Part shown: one piece after another, positions 35,876 to 44,805 of the stretch
Layout: every line of letters begins with the position of its first letter
How positions within the stretch are numbered: position 1 is the stretch's first letter
Source of the DNA: Rhodovulum bhavnagarense
GTDB lineage: Bacteria > Pseudomonadota > Alphaproteobacteria > Rhodobacterales > Rhodobacteraceae
Direction of reading: 5' to 3'
DNA length: 64,000 bases
Assembly (NCBI RefSeq): GCF_004343505.1
Contig: NZ_SLXU01000015.1
Location: forward strand, 1 to 64,000
Program-made: the position numbers and the translations under genes
Notes under the pieces: generated by a model
Told to the model about the DNA's origin: nothing
Databases searched by the model: none
Seen by the model: only the letters and a program-made list of their open reading frames with translations

Positions 35876-36750
35876 GCGAGGAAGTGTTGGACCTCGGGCG
35901 ACTGCGTTTCAAGGCTTTTGCGCATTTTGCCAAAGGCCGCCGCCTCAAGCTGACGCACGCGCTCTTTGGACAGGCCCAGTTCCAGCCCGAGACTTTCCAG
36001 CGTGCGCGGCTCATCGCGCAGCTTGCGCTCGCGGACGATAAACCTCTCGCGTTCGTTCAATTGCGACAGCGCCGCTACCAGCCAGTCACGCAATTGCGCC
36101 CGGTCGCGCCCCTCCTCGATCAGATCTGCGGCCTGCGTGCTGTCATCCTCAAGCGTGTCGATCCATTCGCGCCCATCCTCATCGGTGGACTGGGTCGCGT
36201 TGAGCGAAAAGTCGGACCCTGACAGCCGTCCCTCCATCATCTCGACATCGGCGAGCGGCACACCGACCTCGGTCGCGATCATCTGGCGCAACTGGTGGCG
36301 GTCCAGAACCTCGCCCCGCGCGCTGGCCTCGCGTTCGAGCCGGGCCTGAACCCGGCGCATGTTGAAGAACAGCGATTTCTGCGAGGAGGTGGAGCCGGTG
36401 CGAACCATGGACCAGTTGCGCATCACGTAATCCTGGATACTGGCCTTGATCCACCAGACAGCATAGGTGGAAAAACGCACGCCGCGATCCGGGTCGAACT
36501 TGTCGGCGGCCTTCATCAGGCCGAGAGACGCTTCCTGGATCAGGTCGTTCATCGGCGCGCCATATCGTTTGAACTTGGCGGCCATTGAAATCGCCAGCCG
36601 CATGTAGGCGGTGATCAGGCGGTGCAGCGCAGCCTCGTCACGTTCATCACGCCAAGCATAAGCCAGCTTCAGTTCGGTTTCCGCATCCAGCAGCTCGGCC
36701 TTCATGGCCTGGCGCGACAAGGAACCGCTCTCGTATCCATCGAATGCCAT
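35872..36750 (-). CDS. rpoH: RNA polymerase sigma-32 factor (RpoH family)
   Basis: 292 residues. Region 2: LITAYMRLAISMAAKFKRYGAPMNDLIQEASLGLMKAADKFDPDRGVRFSTYAVWWIKASIQDYVMRNWSMVR. RpoH box is near SQKSLFFNMRRVQ, and region 4 is PRTLESLGLELGLSKERVRQLEAAAFGKMRKSL. Rhodobacteraceae often carry two RpoH paralogues; the upstream TGATCC promoter suggests this is the RpoE-dependent one (RpoHII type, inferred). GGAGGG lies just before the ATG. Heads a run with chaN-like and perhaps coaBC-dut-moeB. Confidence 0.93.
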   Translation of the reverse strand: MAFDGYESGSLSRQAMKAELLDAETELKLAYAWRDERDEAALHRLITAYMRLAISMAAKFKRYGAPMNDLIQEASLGLMKAADKFDPDRGVRFSTYAVWWIKASIQDYVMRNWSMVRTGSTSSQKSLFFNMRRVQARLEREASARGEVLDRHQLRQMIATEVGVPLADVEMMEGRLSGSDFSLNATQSTDEDGREWIDTLEDDSTQAADLIEEGRDRAQLRDWLVAALSQLNERERFIVRERKLRDEPRTLESLGLELGLSKERVRQLEAAAFGKMRKSLETQSPEVQHFLA

Positions 36751-36796
36751 AGGAACCCTCCGGGTGTTGGCTGGATCGTCTCGTTACAACTACTCC

Positions 36797-36826
36797 AAGA
36801 TACGCAACGAGCCGGTCACTGGATCA
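36797..36826 (-). promoter_or_regulatory. RpoE-type promoter upstream of rpoH
   Basis: On the minus strand TGATCC (36826–36821), 18 nt, then TATCTT (36802–36797), about 47 nt before the rpoH ATG. TGATCC is the -35 element described for the RpoE–ChrR stress regulon of Rhodobacter sphaeroides, in which rpoHII is a target. The rest of 36751–37052 has no gene; it holds small palindromes TGTGCGCATTCGCACA and GTAAATTTAC nearer comM. Confidence 0.55.
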
Positions 36827-37052
36827 CACAAAACCGAGAGACATCTCCTGATTTCACGCGCCGCGGCTGTGCGCATTCGCACAAATATTCCCGGCTATCG
36901 CCGTGGGTCGATCTGCCGCCAGGAAAGGACGCGCCCCCCCGACCGCGGGGCCAGACCATCCGCGCCGCAAGCTCCGCGGAAGTTTCGAGTAAATTTACCC
37001 TTCGGTAACCAAGCCGGCGTAGCCCTTGGACGTTACAGCGACGGAGCGGCGG

Positions 37053-38570
37053 ATGACGGCACGGGCCTACACGGTGACCTTTGACGGGGTCGAGGCGCAG
37101 ATCGTCGAGGTGCAATGCGCCGTCTCGGCCGGGTTGCCTGCCTTTTCCATCGTCGGGCTGCCCGACAAGGCGGTCAGCGAGGCGCGCGACCGGCTGCGCG
37201 CGGCGCTGGTGTCAATGGGGGTGGCGCTGCCCTCCAGGCGGATCACAATCAACCTCTCACCTGCTGACCTGCCCAAGGAGGGGTCGCATTTCGACCTGCC
37301 GATCGCGCTGGCGTTGCTGGCGGCGCTGGACGTCGTGCCGCGCGATGCGGCCGAGGGCACCGTGGCATTGGGCGAACTCTCGCTTGACGGTCGGCTGGTC
37401 CCGGTGATCGGCGCCCTGCCCGCGGCCATGGCCGCCGCCGCGGCCCACCGCGCGCTCTTGTGTCCGCATGCATGTGGGGCCGAGGCTGCATGGGTTGGGG
37501 GCACGCAGGTTCTGGCCGCCCCCGACCTGGCCGCGGTGGTGCGCCATTTCACTGGGCAGGCCCCGCTTGCCCCCGCCGAACCGGGCGAGGTCACCGCCCC
37601 GCGCGATCACCGCGACCTGGCCGATGTAAAGGGACAGGAACGGGCCAAGCGCGCGCTGGAAATCGCCGCCGCGGGACGGCACCACATGCTGATGGTCGGC
37701 GCGCCCGGATCGGGCAAGTCGATGCTCGCCGCGCGAATGCCCACGATCCTGCCGCCGCTTTCTCCGGTCGAGGCGTTGGAAACCTCGATGATCCATTCGC
37801 TCGCAGGGCTACTGGACGAGGGCGGAATCTCGCGTCACCGTCCCTTCCGCGAACCGCATCACACCGCATCCATGGCCGCCATCGTCGGCGGCGGGCGCGA
37901 CGCCAAACCGGGCGAGATCAGCCTGGCCCATAACGGCGTGCTGTTCATGGACGAGTTCCCCGAGTTCACCCGCGCGGTTCTGGAAACCTTGCGTCAGCCG
38001 ATCGAGACCGGCGAGATCGTGGTGGCACGGGCCAATGCCCATACCCGCTATCCCTGCCGGTTCCTGCTGGTCGCGGCCGCCAATCCCTGCAAATGCGGCT
38101 ATCTCGCCGACCCGGCCCGCGCATGCGCCCGCGCCCCCCAATGCGGCGAGGATTACCTTGGCCGGATATCGGGGCCGCTGATGGACCGGTTCGATCTGCG
38201 GGTCGAGGTGCCCCCCGTCAGCTATGCCGATCTCGACCTGCCCACGACGGCAGAGTCCTCTGCCCGCGTAGCCGACCGTGTGGCTGCGGCGCGCGACCTG
38301 CAACAGGCGCGCTTCGCCGAGCACGGCGCGGTGCGCGTGAATGCCGAGGCCGAGGGCGCATTGCTGGAACAGGTCGCCACCCCCGACGACGAGGGTCGCG
38401 CGCTTCTGGTGCGGGTCGCCGAACGCTTCGGGCTATCGGCACGCGGCTATCACCGGGTGCTGCGCGTGGCACGCACCATCGCCGACCTCGAGGGCGCATC
38501 GCAGGTCGCATGCACGCATGTGGCAGAGGCGGTCAGCTTTCGCCTGGCGGTGGGCGGCGGGGATCGCTAG
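37053..38570 (+). CDS. comM: ComM / YifB family Mg-chelatase-like AAA+ ATPase
   Basis: 505 residues. An N-terminal ChlI-type domain ([35 protein letters not shown]) is followed by an AAA+ core with Walker [28 protein letters not shown] and Walker [13 protein letters not shown] zinc-like cysteine cluster [13 protein letters not shown]…C and a C-terminal helical domain complete it. ComM proteins are hexameric helicases that extend recombination of incoming DNA. The ATG at 37053 (MTARAYTV) follows GGAGCGG. Convergent with gshB, sharing a CTAG. Confidence 0.93.
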   Translation: MTARAYTVTFDGVEAQIVEVQCAVSAGLPAFSIVGLPDKAVSEARDRLRAALVSMGVALPSRRITINLSPADLPKEGSHFDLPIALALLAALDVVPRDAAEGTVALGELSLDGRLVPVIGALPAAMAAAAAHRALLCPHACGAEAAWVGGTQVLAAPDLAAVVRHFTGQAPLAPAEPGEVTAPRDHRDLADVKGQERAKRALEIAAAGRHHMLMVGAPGSGKSMLAARMPTILPPLSPVEALETSMIHSLAGLLDEGGISRHRPFREPHHTASMAAIVGGGRDAKPGEISLAHNGVLFMDEFPEFTRAVLETLRQPIETGEIVVARANAHTRYPCRFLLVAAANPCKCGYLADPARACARAPQCGEDYLGRISGPLMDRFDLRVEVPPVSYADLDLPTTAESSARVADRVAAARDLQQARFAEHGAVRVNAEAEGALLEQVATPDDEGRALLVRVAERFGLSARGYHRVLRVARTIADLEGASQVACTHVAEAVSFRLAVGGGDR

Positions 38571-39508
38571 GCGCGTTTTGCCTCGATCACATCCCAGATC
38601 CGCGCGGCGATATTGGCCTGGTCGAAACGCTCCAGCTCCTGGATGCCGGTGGGCGATGTCACGTTGATCTCTGTCAGGTAATCGCCGATCACGTCGATAC
38701 CGACCAATACCTGGTTATGCGCCTGCAAGGTCGGCCCGATGGCCTTGCAGATTTCCAGGTCGCGCGCGCTTAGCGCGGCGCGTTCGGCCCGCCCCCCGAC
38801 ATGCAGGTTCGACCGCGTTTCACCCTCGGCGGGGACGCGGTTGATCGCGCCCACCGGTTCGCCATCGATCAGGATCACCCGCTTGTCACCATTTTCGACC
38901 GCAGGCAGGAATTTCTGGGCAATCAGCGGTTCGCGGCTCATGCCGGTGAAAAGTTCGTGCAACGAGGCAAGGTTGCGATCGGCATGGCCCAGGCGGAACA
39001 CCCCCGCGCCGCCATTGCCATAAAGCGGTTTGAGGATGATGTCGCCATGCGCGGACTTGAAGGCGCGCAACGTGTCGAGATCCCGCGCGATCACCGTGGG
39101 CGGGATCAGCCCGGGAAACTTCAGCACCAGCAGCTTCTCGGGGAAATTGCGTACCCAGAACGGATCGTTGACCACCAGGGTTCCGGGCGAAAGATGCTCA
39201 AGCAGATGAGTGGTGGTGATATACCCCATGTCAAAGGGCGGATCCTGCCGCAGCCAGACCACGTCCCACTCGCCCAGATCGACCGCCACTTCCGGCCCCA
39301 GAGTGTGGTGATCCCCGATCACGCGACGCACCTCGAGCGGCCAGCCGCGGGCCATCACGCGGCCCTGATCCCAATACAGCCGGTCGGGCGTATAGTAGAA
39401 CAAACGGTGCCCCCGCGCCTGTGCCTCTTCGGCGATGCGAAAGGTGGTGTCGGCCGTAATGTCTATGGCCCCGATCGGGTCCATCTGAATGGCAACCTTG
39501 AGCGGCAT
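38567..39508 (-). CDS. gshB: Glutathione synthase
   Basis: 313 residues, ATP-grasp. [22 protein letters not shown] at the N terminus, [36 protein letters not shown] for ATP binding and [18 protein letters not shown]-type metal ligands near the end ([16 protein letters not shown]). Joins glycine to gamma-glutamylcysteine. 59 nt downstream of yraN in the rsmI-yraN-gshB set. Confidence 0.96.
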   Translation of the reverse strand: MPLKVAIQMDPIGAIDITADTTFRIAEEAQARGHRLFYYTPDRLYWDQGRVMARGWPLEVRRVIGDHHTLGPEVAVDLGEWDVVWLRQDPPFDMGYITTTHLLEHLSPGTLVVNDPFWVRNFPEKLLVLKFPGLIPPTVIARDLDTLRAFKSAHGDIILKPLYGNGGAGVFRLGHADRNLASLHELFTGMSREPLIAQKFLPAVENGDKRVILIDGEPVGAINRVPAEGETRSNLHVGGRAERAALSARDLEICKAIGPTLQAHNQVLVGIDVIGDYLTEINVTSPTGIQELERFDQANIAARIWDVIEAKRA

Positions 39509-39567
39509 GGTCCTCTCCCCGTTCCGGCCCGCCTTACATGGCCGAGCGGGCGAGGCTTTGCAACGTC

Positions 39568-39921
39568 TCAGGCACAGAACGCGTTCTCGACGATATCGAT
39601 CTCGCCCATGGCGTTGACCAGCGCCACGTCGAACCGGATCTCGGTCAACTGTCCGCGCGGCTCCCCCGCCAGGAATTCCAGCGCGGCCCCCATCACGCGC
39701 TCCATCTGGCGGCGCCCGACGCGCTCGGCGGCGCGGACAAAATCGCGCGCCTTCTTGACTTCAACGAAGACAAGGCCATCCCCGTCCCGTGCCACGAGGT
39801 CGATCTCGCCCGACCGACCGCGCCAGCGGCGCGCGGCAATCGGCAGCCCGCGCGCCTCGTATCCGCGCGCGACGCTATCCTCGGCGGCCAGACCCGCATG
39901 GTAGGAAACCGTTCCGCTCAT
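39568..39921 (-). CDS. yraN: YraN/UPF0102 family nuclease-like protein
   Basis: 117 residues. PD-(D/E)xK nuclease core: [24 protein letters not shown], with the leading [13 protein letters not shown] helix. Function unsettled; thought to act on Holliday-type DNA. ATGA overlap with the rsmI stop. The frame further upstream lies in rsmI. Confidence 0.9.
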   Translation of the reverse strand: MSGTVSYHAGLAAEDSVARGYEARGLPIAARRWRGRSGEIDLVARDGDGLVFVEVKKARDFVRAAERVGRRQMERVMGAALEFLAGEPRGQLTEIRFDVALVNAMGEIDIVENAFCA

Positions 39922-40778
39922 GTCTTGCCCTCCAGTTTCAGCGCTGCCTGGTAAACCTCGCGCCGGGGAAGCTTCAGCGCCGCGGCCACCTCGGCAACCG
40001 CATCCTTCGTTGAACCGCGCGCCATCGCCGCCACAAGCGCGGCCTGCATGTCCTCTTGCGCGGCGACGACGTCGCTCCCACGCCCGACCAACACCACAAT
40101 TTCGCCTTTCACCTCGCGCCCGGCGAATTCTTCCGCCAATTCGCCCAGCGTGCCGCGCACGACTTCCTCGAACCGCTTGGTCAATTCCCGGCATAGCGCG
40201 GCCTGCCGATCATGTCCCAGAATTTCTGCCAATTCCCCTAACAATCGGCTAACGCGCCTGGGAGATTCATAGAAGACCAGCGTCGCCTGCTGGCCGGCCA
40301 CTTCTTCCAGCATCCGCTTGCGCGGCCCCGCCTGCGCCGGGGCAAACCCCAGAAACATCACCCGGTCGCTGGGCAGCCCCGCCACGCTGAGAGCGGCAAG
40401 CATCGCCGAGGGGCCCGGCGCGGCATGAACGGCAACGCCCGCCGCGATCGCGTCGCGGGCCAACGGGTAGCCCGGATCGGACACCATCGGCGTACCCGCC
40501 TCGCTGACGCAGGCCACCGATTGACCCGCCTGCGCCATCTGCACCAGTTTCGCGCGCACGCCGGGGGCGGAGTGGTCGTGATAGGCAATGAACGGCCGCT
40601 CTCCCGCCGCGATCCCGTGGATCTGCATCAGGTGGCGCGCGGTGCGCGTATCCTCGGCAGCGATCACATCGGCCGAGGCGAGGATATCGAGCGCCCTCAG
40701 CGTGATGTCGCGCGCCGCCCCGATGGGCGTGGCCACGAAATAGATGCCTGGGGACAAGGGCGAGCGGATTATCTCCAT
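39918..40778 (-). CDS. rsmI: 16S rRNA (cytidine(1402)-2'-O)-methyltransferase
   Basis: 286 residues, tetrapyrrole-methylase fold. GIYFVATPIGAARDITLRALDILASADVIAAEDTRTARHLM, then SVACVSEAGTPMVSDPGYPLARDAI and VFYESPRRVSRLLGEL. Methylates the ribose of C1402 in 16S rRNA. Divergent from the LpoA-like gene, the same neighbours seen in many proteobacteria. Confidence 0.96.
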   Translation of the reverse strand: MEIIRSPLSPGIYFVATPIGAARDITLRALDILASADVIAAEDTRTARHLMQIHGIAAGERPFIAYHDHSAPGVRAKLVQMAQAGQSVACVSEAGTPMVSDPGYPLARDAIAAGVAVHAAPGPSAMLAALSVAGLPSDRVMFLGFAPAQAGPRKRMLEEVAGQQATLVFYESPRRVSRLLGELAEILGHDRQAALCRELTKRFEEVVRGTLGELAEEFAGREVKGEIVVLVGRGSDVVAAQEDMQAALVAAMARGSTKDAVAEVAAALKLPRREVYQAALKLEGKT

Positions 40779-40862
40779 GGGGGCCTCGGTCAGGGATGTC
40801 TGAGTTTACTTGGCCGACCGATCCGCATAGTCTCGCGCCGACCCCAAAGAGCGGAGACCGAC

Positions 40863-42029
40863 ATGATCGCCGTTTTCCCGACCACCCGCAAGCGGCTCGT
40901 TCTGGCACTGGCAGCACTTGTGCTGCTTGCCGCCTGTCAGACCGTCGGTACCGGCGGCGGGCCCGGCATCAATGCCCGCGCCCCAGTGCCCGTTGCGCTC
41001 CTGGTGCCGGGCGGCTCGCCCGCGCCGGGCGACGCGGCAATCGCGCGTAGCCTAGAAAACGCCGCGCGGCTGGCGATGGCGGATTTGCAAGATGTCCGGA
41101 TCGATTTGCGGGTCTATGCCACTGCCGGACAGCCCGACCAAGCGGCGCTTGCTGCGCGACAAGCCGCCGCCGACGGGGCCAAGATCATCCTGGGGCCGCT
41201 CTATGCCCAGTCTGCCAATGCCGCCGGCCTGGCCGTGGCCTCGCGAGGTCTCAACGTCCTGAGCTTTTCCAACAACTCGCAGATCGCGGGTGGAAATGTC
41301 TTCGTGCTGGGGCCGACTTTCGAAAACACGGCCCGGCGCCTTGTGTCCTACGCGGCCTCGCGCGGGATGGACGACCTGATGATCGTCCACGACCCCGATG
41401 TCGCAGGCCAGGTCGGCCGCAGCGCCATCGCCGAGGCGGCGGCGCGCAACGGAACGCGGATCGTGGCCACCGGCAGTTACGAACTGTCACAGAACGGCGT
41501 GGTCCAGGCGGCCCCCGGCATCGCCGACAGCGTCAAGGCAACCGCGCCCGACGCGATCTTTTTCACCGCCAATACCGCGGGCGCACTACCGCTGCTTGCC
41601 CAGCTTTTGCCCGATAACGGCGTCCGGCCCGACAATACCCGCTTCGTCGGCCTGACGCGGTGGGATATCCCTCCGGCCACGATGGCATTGCCGGGGTTGC
41701 AGGGTGGGTGGTTCGCGTTGCCCGATCCCGGCATGACACAACAATTCAACACCCGGTTCGAAGCCGCCTACGGCGCACCACCGCATCCCACGGCTGCCCT
41801 CGCCTATGACGGGATTGCCGCGATCGGGGCACTGGTGGGCAAGGGCAAATTCGACACGCTGAGCGTGCGGGCATTGACCCAGGAGGCGGGTTTTGCCGGT
41901 GTTAACGGAACCTTCCGCCTGCTGCCTGACGGCACCAATGAACGTGCTCTGGCCGTGGCGCAAATCGAGAACAACCAGGTAAGCGTGATTGACCCTGCCC
42001 CAAGACGTTTCAGCGGCCCCGGCTTCTAG
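40863..42029 (+). CDS. LpoA-like lipoprotein (penicillin-binding protein activator family)
   Basis: 388 residues. Lipobox LVLLAACQ puts the acylated Cys at residue 25. The rest is a type I periplasmic-binding fold: VPVALLVPGGSPAPGDAAIARSLENAARLAM, AKIILGPLYAQSANAAG and PHPTAALAYDGIAAIGAL. In gammaproteobacteria LpoA activates PBP1a from the outer membrane; the same role is inferred here from fold and from its place next to rsmI-yraN. ATG at 40863 with GGAGA upstream. Confidence 0.87.
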   Translation: MIAVFPTTRKRLVLALAALVLLAACQTVGTGGGPGINARAPVPVALLVPGGSPAPGDAAIARSLENAARLAMADLQDVRIDLRVYATAGQPDQAALAARQAAADGAKIILGPLYAQSANAAGLAVASRGLNVLSFSNNSQIAGGNVFVLGPTFENTARRLVSYAASRGMDDLMIVHDPDVAGQVGRSAIAEAAARNGTRIVATGSYELSQNGVVQAAPGIADSVKATAPDAIFFTANTAGALPLLAQLLPDNGVRPDNTRFVGLTRWDIPPATMALPGLQGGWFALPDPGMTQQFNTRFEAAYGAPPHPTAALAYDGIAAIGALVGKGKFDTLSVRALTQEAGFAGVNGTFRLLPDGTNERALAVAQIENNQVSVIDPAPRRFSGPGF

Positions 42030-44805
42030 GCCGGTGCCCTCCCGCCCCAGACACCCGCTACCGGACAACCTGATTTGCCCGGCGGACCGCATCTTTGACG
42101 ACGCTGGCTTTGCCGTCGAACTGGCCCGACTTTCGGCCGGGGGTGACATGGCCGCGCTGCGCAAGGGCGCTGTCAGTTATCTGGGTGCCGCCGCCCGTGC
42201 GGGTCGCGCCGAGATCGCGCGCGCCTTCGCCGAGCAGCCATTCGAGGCCGGCCCCACCATACGCGCTTATACCTGGCTGACCGATCGGCTGGTCTGCGCC
42301 ACGCTGACCGTCGCCAGCCATTACCTGCACCCCTTGCCAAACCCCACCGAGGGCGAGCGGCTGGCGGTCTTTGCCGTGGGCGGATATGGCAGGGGCGAAA
42401 TGGCGCCGCATTCGGACGTGGATCTTCTGTTCCTGACGCCGTGGAAAATCACTCCCTGGGCCGAGAGCGTGATCGAATCCATGCTCTACATGCTGTGGGA
42501 TCTGCGGCTGAAGGTGGGGCATTCCTCGCGCACGGTAAGAGATTGTGTGCGGCTGGGGCGAGAGGACATCACGATCCGCACCGCGCTTTTGGAAAACCGC
42601 TTTCTTGCCGGGCACGCCCCCCTGCAAAAGGAACTGAACGACGCGCTGTGGAACGACTTGTTCGAGGGCACCGAGGCCGAGTTCATAGAGGCCAAGCTGG
42701 CAGAGCGCTCGGAACGTCACCGAAAACAGGGTGGCCAGCGCTATGTGCTGGAACCAAACGTGAAAGAGGGCAAGGGCGGGTTGCGCGACCTGCAATCGCT
42801 CTACTGGATCGCGAAATACATCTACCGGGTCGATCGGGCCTCGCAACTGGTCAAGCTGGGCCTTTTCACGGAAGAGGAATTCAGCGGCTTCTTGCAGGCC
42901 GAAAGGTTCCTTTGGGCGGTGCGCTGTCATCTGCACCTGATCACGGACCGGGCCATGGACCAGTTGACATTCGACATGCAGATCGAGGTTGCCGCGAGGA
43001 TGGGATATCGAGACCGCGCCGGGCGCCGGGCGGTCGAGGTGTTCATGCAGGATTATTTCCTGCACGCCACCTCTGTTGGCGACCTGACCCGCATCTTCCT
43101 GACGGGGCTTGAGGCCGCGCATGTCAAGACAGAGCCGATGCTGCTGCGGCTTTTCCGGCGCAAGCGCAAGGCGCGCGAAGGCTACGAGATCGTGCAGAAC
43201 CGGATGACGGTCGCCGACCCGGACACCTTTCTGAGGGACAAGCTGAACCTTCTGCGCCTGTTCGAGGAAGCGCTGCGGACGGGGACCCTGTTGCATCCCG
43301 ACGCGATGCGGCTGATCGCGGGTAACCTGCACCTGATCGATGACAGCGTGCGCAACGACCCCGAGGCACAGCGCATCTTTCTCGACCTGCTGCTGAAACA
43401 CGGCAATCCCGAACGTTCGCTCAGGCGGATGAACGAGTTGGGGGTGCTGGCCGCCTTCATTCCGGAATTCGAGCCGATCGTGGCGATGATGCAGTTCAAC
43501 GTCTATCACAGCTTTACGGTGGACGAGCACACGATCCAGTGCATCTCGACCCTGGCGCGGATCGAGAGGGGCGAGATGGTCGAGGAATTGCCGGTGGCCA
43601 GCCGCATCCTCGACGAGGGCGTGAACCGGCGGGTTCTTTACGTGGCGCTGCTGTTGCACGATATCGGCAAGGGGCGGCCCGAGGATCATTCCGTCCTGGG
43701 CGCGCAGATCGCGCGCAAGGTCGCGCCGCGGCTGGGGCTGAAGCCCGACGAATGCGAAACGGTCGAGTGGCTGGTGCGCTATCACCTGCTGATGTCGGAC
43801 ATGGCGCAGAAACGCGACCTGTCTGACCCGCGCACGGTACGAGATTTCGCCAAGGCGGTAAAAACGAAAAAGCGGCTCGACCTGCTGACGGTGCTAACGG
43901 TCTGCGACATCATCGGGGTGGGGCCGGGTACATGGAACAACTGGAAGGCCCAGTTGATCCGAAGCCTCTATCGCGAAACCGCGAACGCGCTGGAAACCGG
44001 CCTGGAGGCGGTCAATACCGAGCAACGCGAGACAGAGGCGAAACGCGCCCTGCGCGAGGACCTGTCCGACTGGGACAAGAAAGACCTGCGCACGGAAATC
44101 GCGCGCCATTACGGCCCCTATTGGCAGGGTCTGCCCCGGTCCAGCCACGTGGTCTTTGCCCGGCTTCTGCGCGATATCCGCGATGACGAGATCCGCATCG
44201 ACCTGGCCGAGGACGACGATCACGACGCCACCCGCGCCTGTTTCGCGCTGTCCGACCATCCGGGCATTTTTTCCCGCCTCGCGGGCGCGCTGGCGCTGGT
44301 CGGCGCCAACGTCGTGGACGCCCGCACCTACACCACCAAGGACGGTTACGCGACGGCGGTGTTCTGGATCCAGGATTCGGAGGGCAGCCCCTATGAAACC
44401 GCCCGCCTGACGCGCTTGCGCCAGATGATCGACAAGACCCTGATGGGCGAAATCCGCCCGCGCGAGAAACTGGCTGACCGCGACAAGCTGAAAAAGCGCG
44501 AGAAGGGCTTTCGTTTCCCGACTTCGATCACCTTCGACAACGAAGGGTCCGAGATTTACACGATCATCGAAGTGGACACCCGCGACCGGCCCGGACTTTT
44601 GTATGACCTGACCCGCGTTCTGGCCGACAGCAACATCTATATCGCCTCGGCCGTGATCGCGACTTACGGGGCGCAAGTGGTGGACAGCTTCTACGTCAAG
44701 GACATGTTCGGGTTGAAGCTGCACGCGCAATCACGCCGCGAGTCGCTGGAACGCAAGCTGCGCGCGGCGATCGCACAGGGTGCCGAACGGGCCGGGCAGC
44801 GATGA
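41989..44805 (+). CDS. glnD: [Protein-PII] uridylyltransferase / uridylyl-removing enzyme
   Basis: About 938 residues. Nucleotidyltransferase active site AVGGYGRGEMAPHSDVDLLFL near residue 130, HD domain LLHDIGKGRPEDHS near 556, and two ACT domains (CFALSDHPGIFSRLAGAL near 749; VDTRDRPGLLYDLTRVL near 858). Senses glutamine and modifies PII. The TTG at 41989 has AGGTAAG six bases before it but overlaps the LpoA-like gene by 41 nt; the alternative GTG at 42034 has no clear ribosome site. ATGA overlap with murJ. Confidence 0.96.
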   Translation: MTLPQDVSAAPASRPVPSRPRHPLPDNLICPADRIFDDAGFAVELARLSAGGDMAALRKGAVSYLGAAARAGRAEIARAFAEQPFEAGPTIRAYTWLTDRLVCATLTVASHYLHPLPNPTEGERLAVFAVGGYGRGEMAPHSDVDLLFLTPWKITPWAESVIESMLYMLWDLRLKVGHSSRTVRDCVRLGREDITIRTALLENRFLAGHAPLQKELNDALWNDLFEGTEAEFIEAKLAERSERHRKQGGQRYVLEPNVKEGKGGLRDLQSLYWIAKYIYRVDRASQLVKLGLFTEEEFSGFLQAERFLWAVRCHLHLITDRAMDQLTFDMQIEVAARMGYRDRAGRRAVEVFMQDYFLHATSVGDLTRIFLTGLEAAHVKTEPMLLRLFRRKRKAREGYEIVQNRMTVADPDTFLRDKLNLLRLFEEALRTGTLLHPDAMRLIAGNLHLIDDSVRNDPEAQRIFLDLLLKHGNPERSLRRMNELGVLAAFIPEFEPIVAMMQFNVYHSFTVDEHTIQCISTLARIERGEMVEELPVASRILDEGVNRRVLYVALLLHDIGKGRPEDHSVLGAQIARKVAPRLGLKPDECETVEWLVRYHLLMSDMAQKRDLSDPRTVRDFAKAVKTKKRLDLLTVLTVCDIIGVGPGTWNNWKAQLIRSLYRETANALETGLEAVNTEQRETEAKRALREDLSDWDKKDLRTEIARHYGPYWQGLPRSSHVVFARLLRDIRDDEIRIDLAEDDDHDATRACFALSDHPGIFSRLAGALALVGANVVDARTYTTKDGYATAVFWIQDSEGSPYETARLTRLRQMIDKTLMGEIRPREKLADRDKLKKREKGFRFPTSITFDNEGSEIYTIIEVDTRDRPGLLYDLTRVLADSNIYIASAVIATYGAQVVDSFYVKDMFGLKLHAQSRRESLERKLRAAIAQGAERAGQR

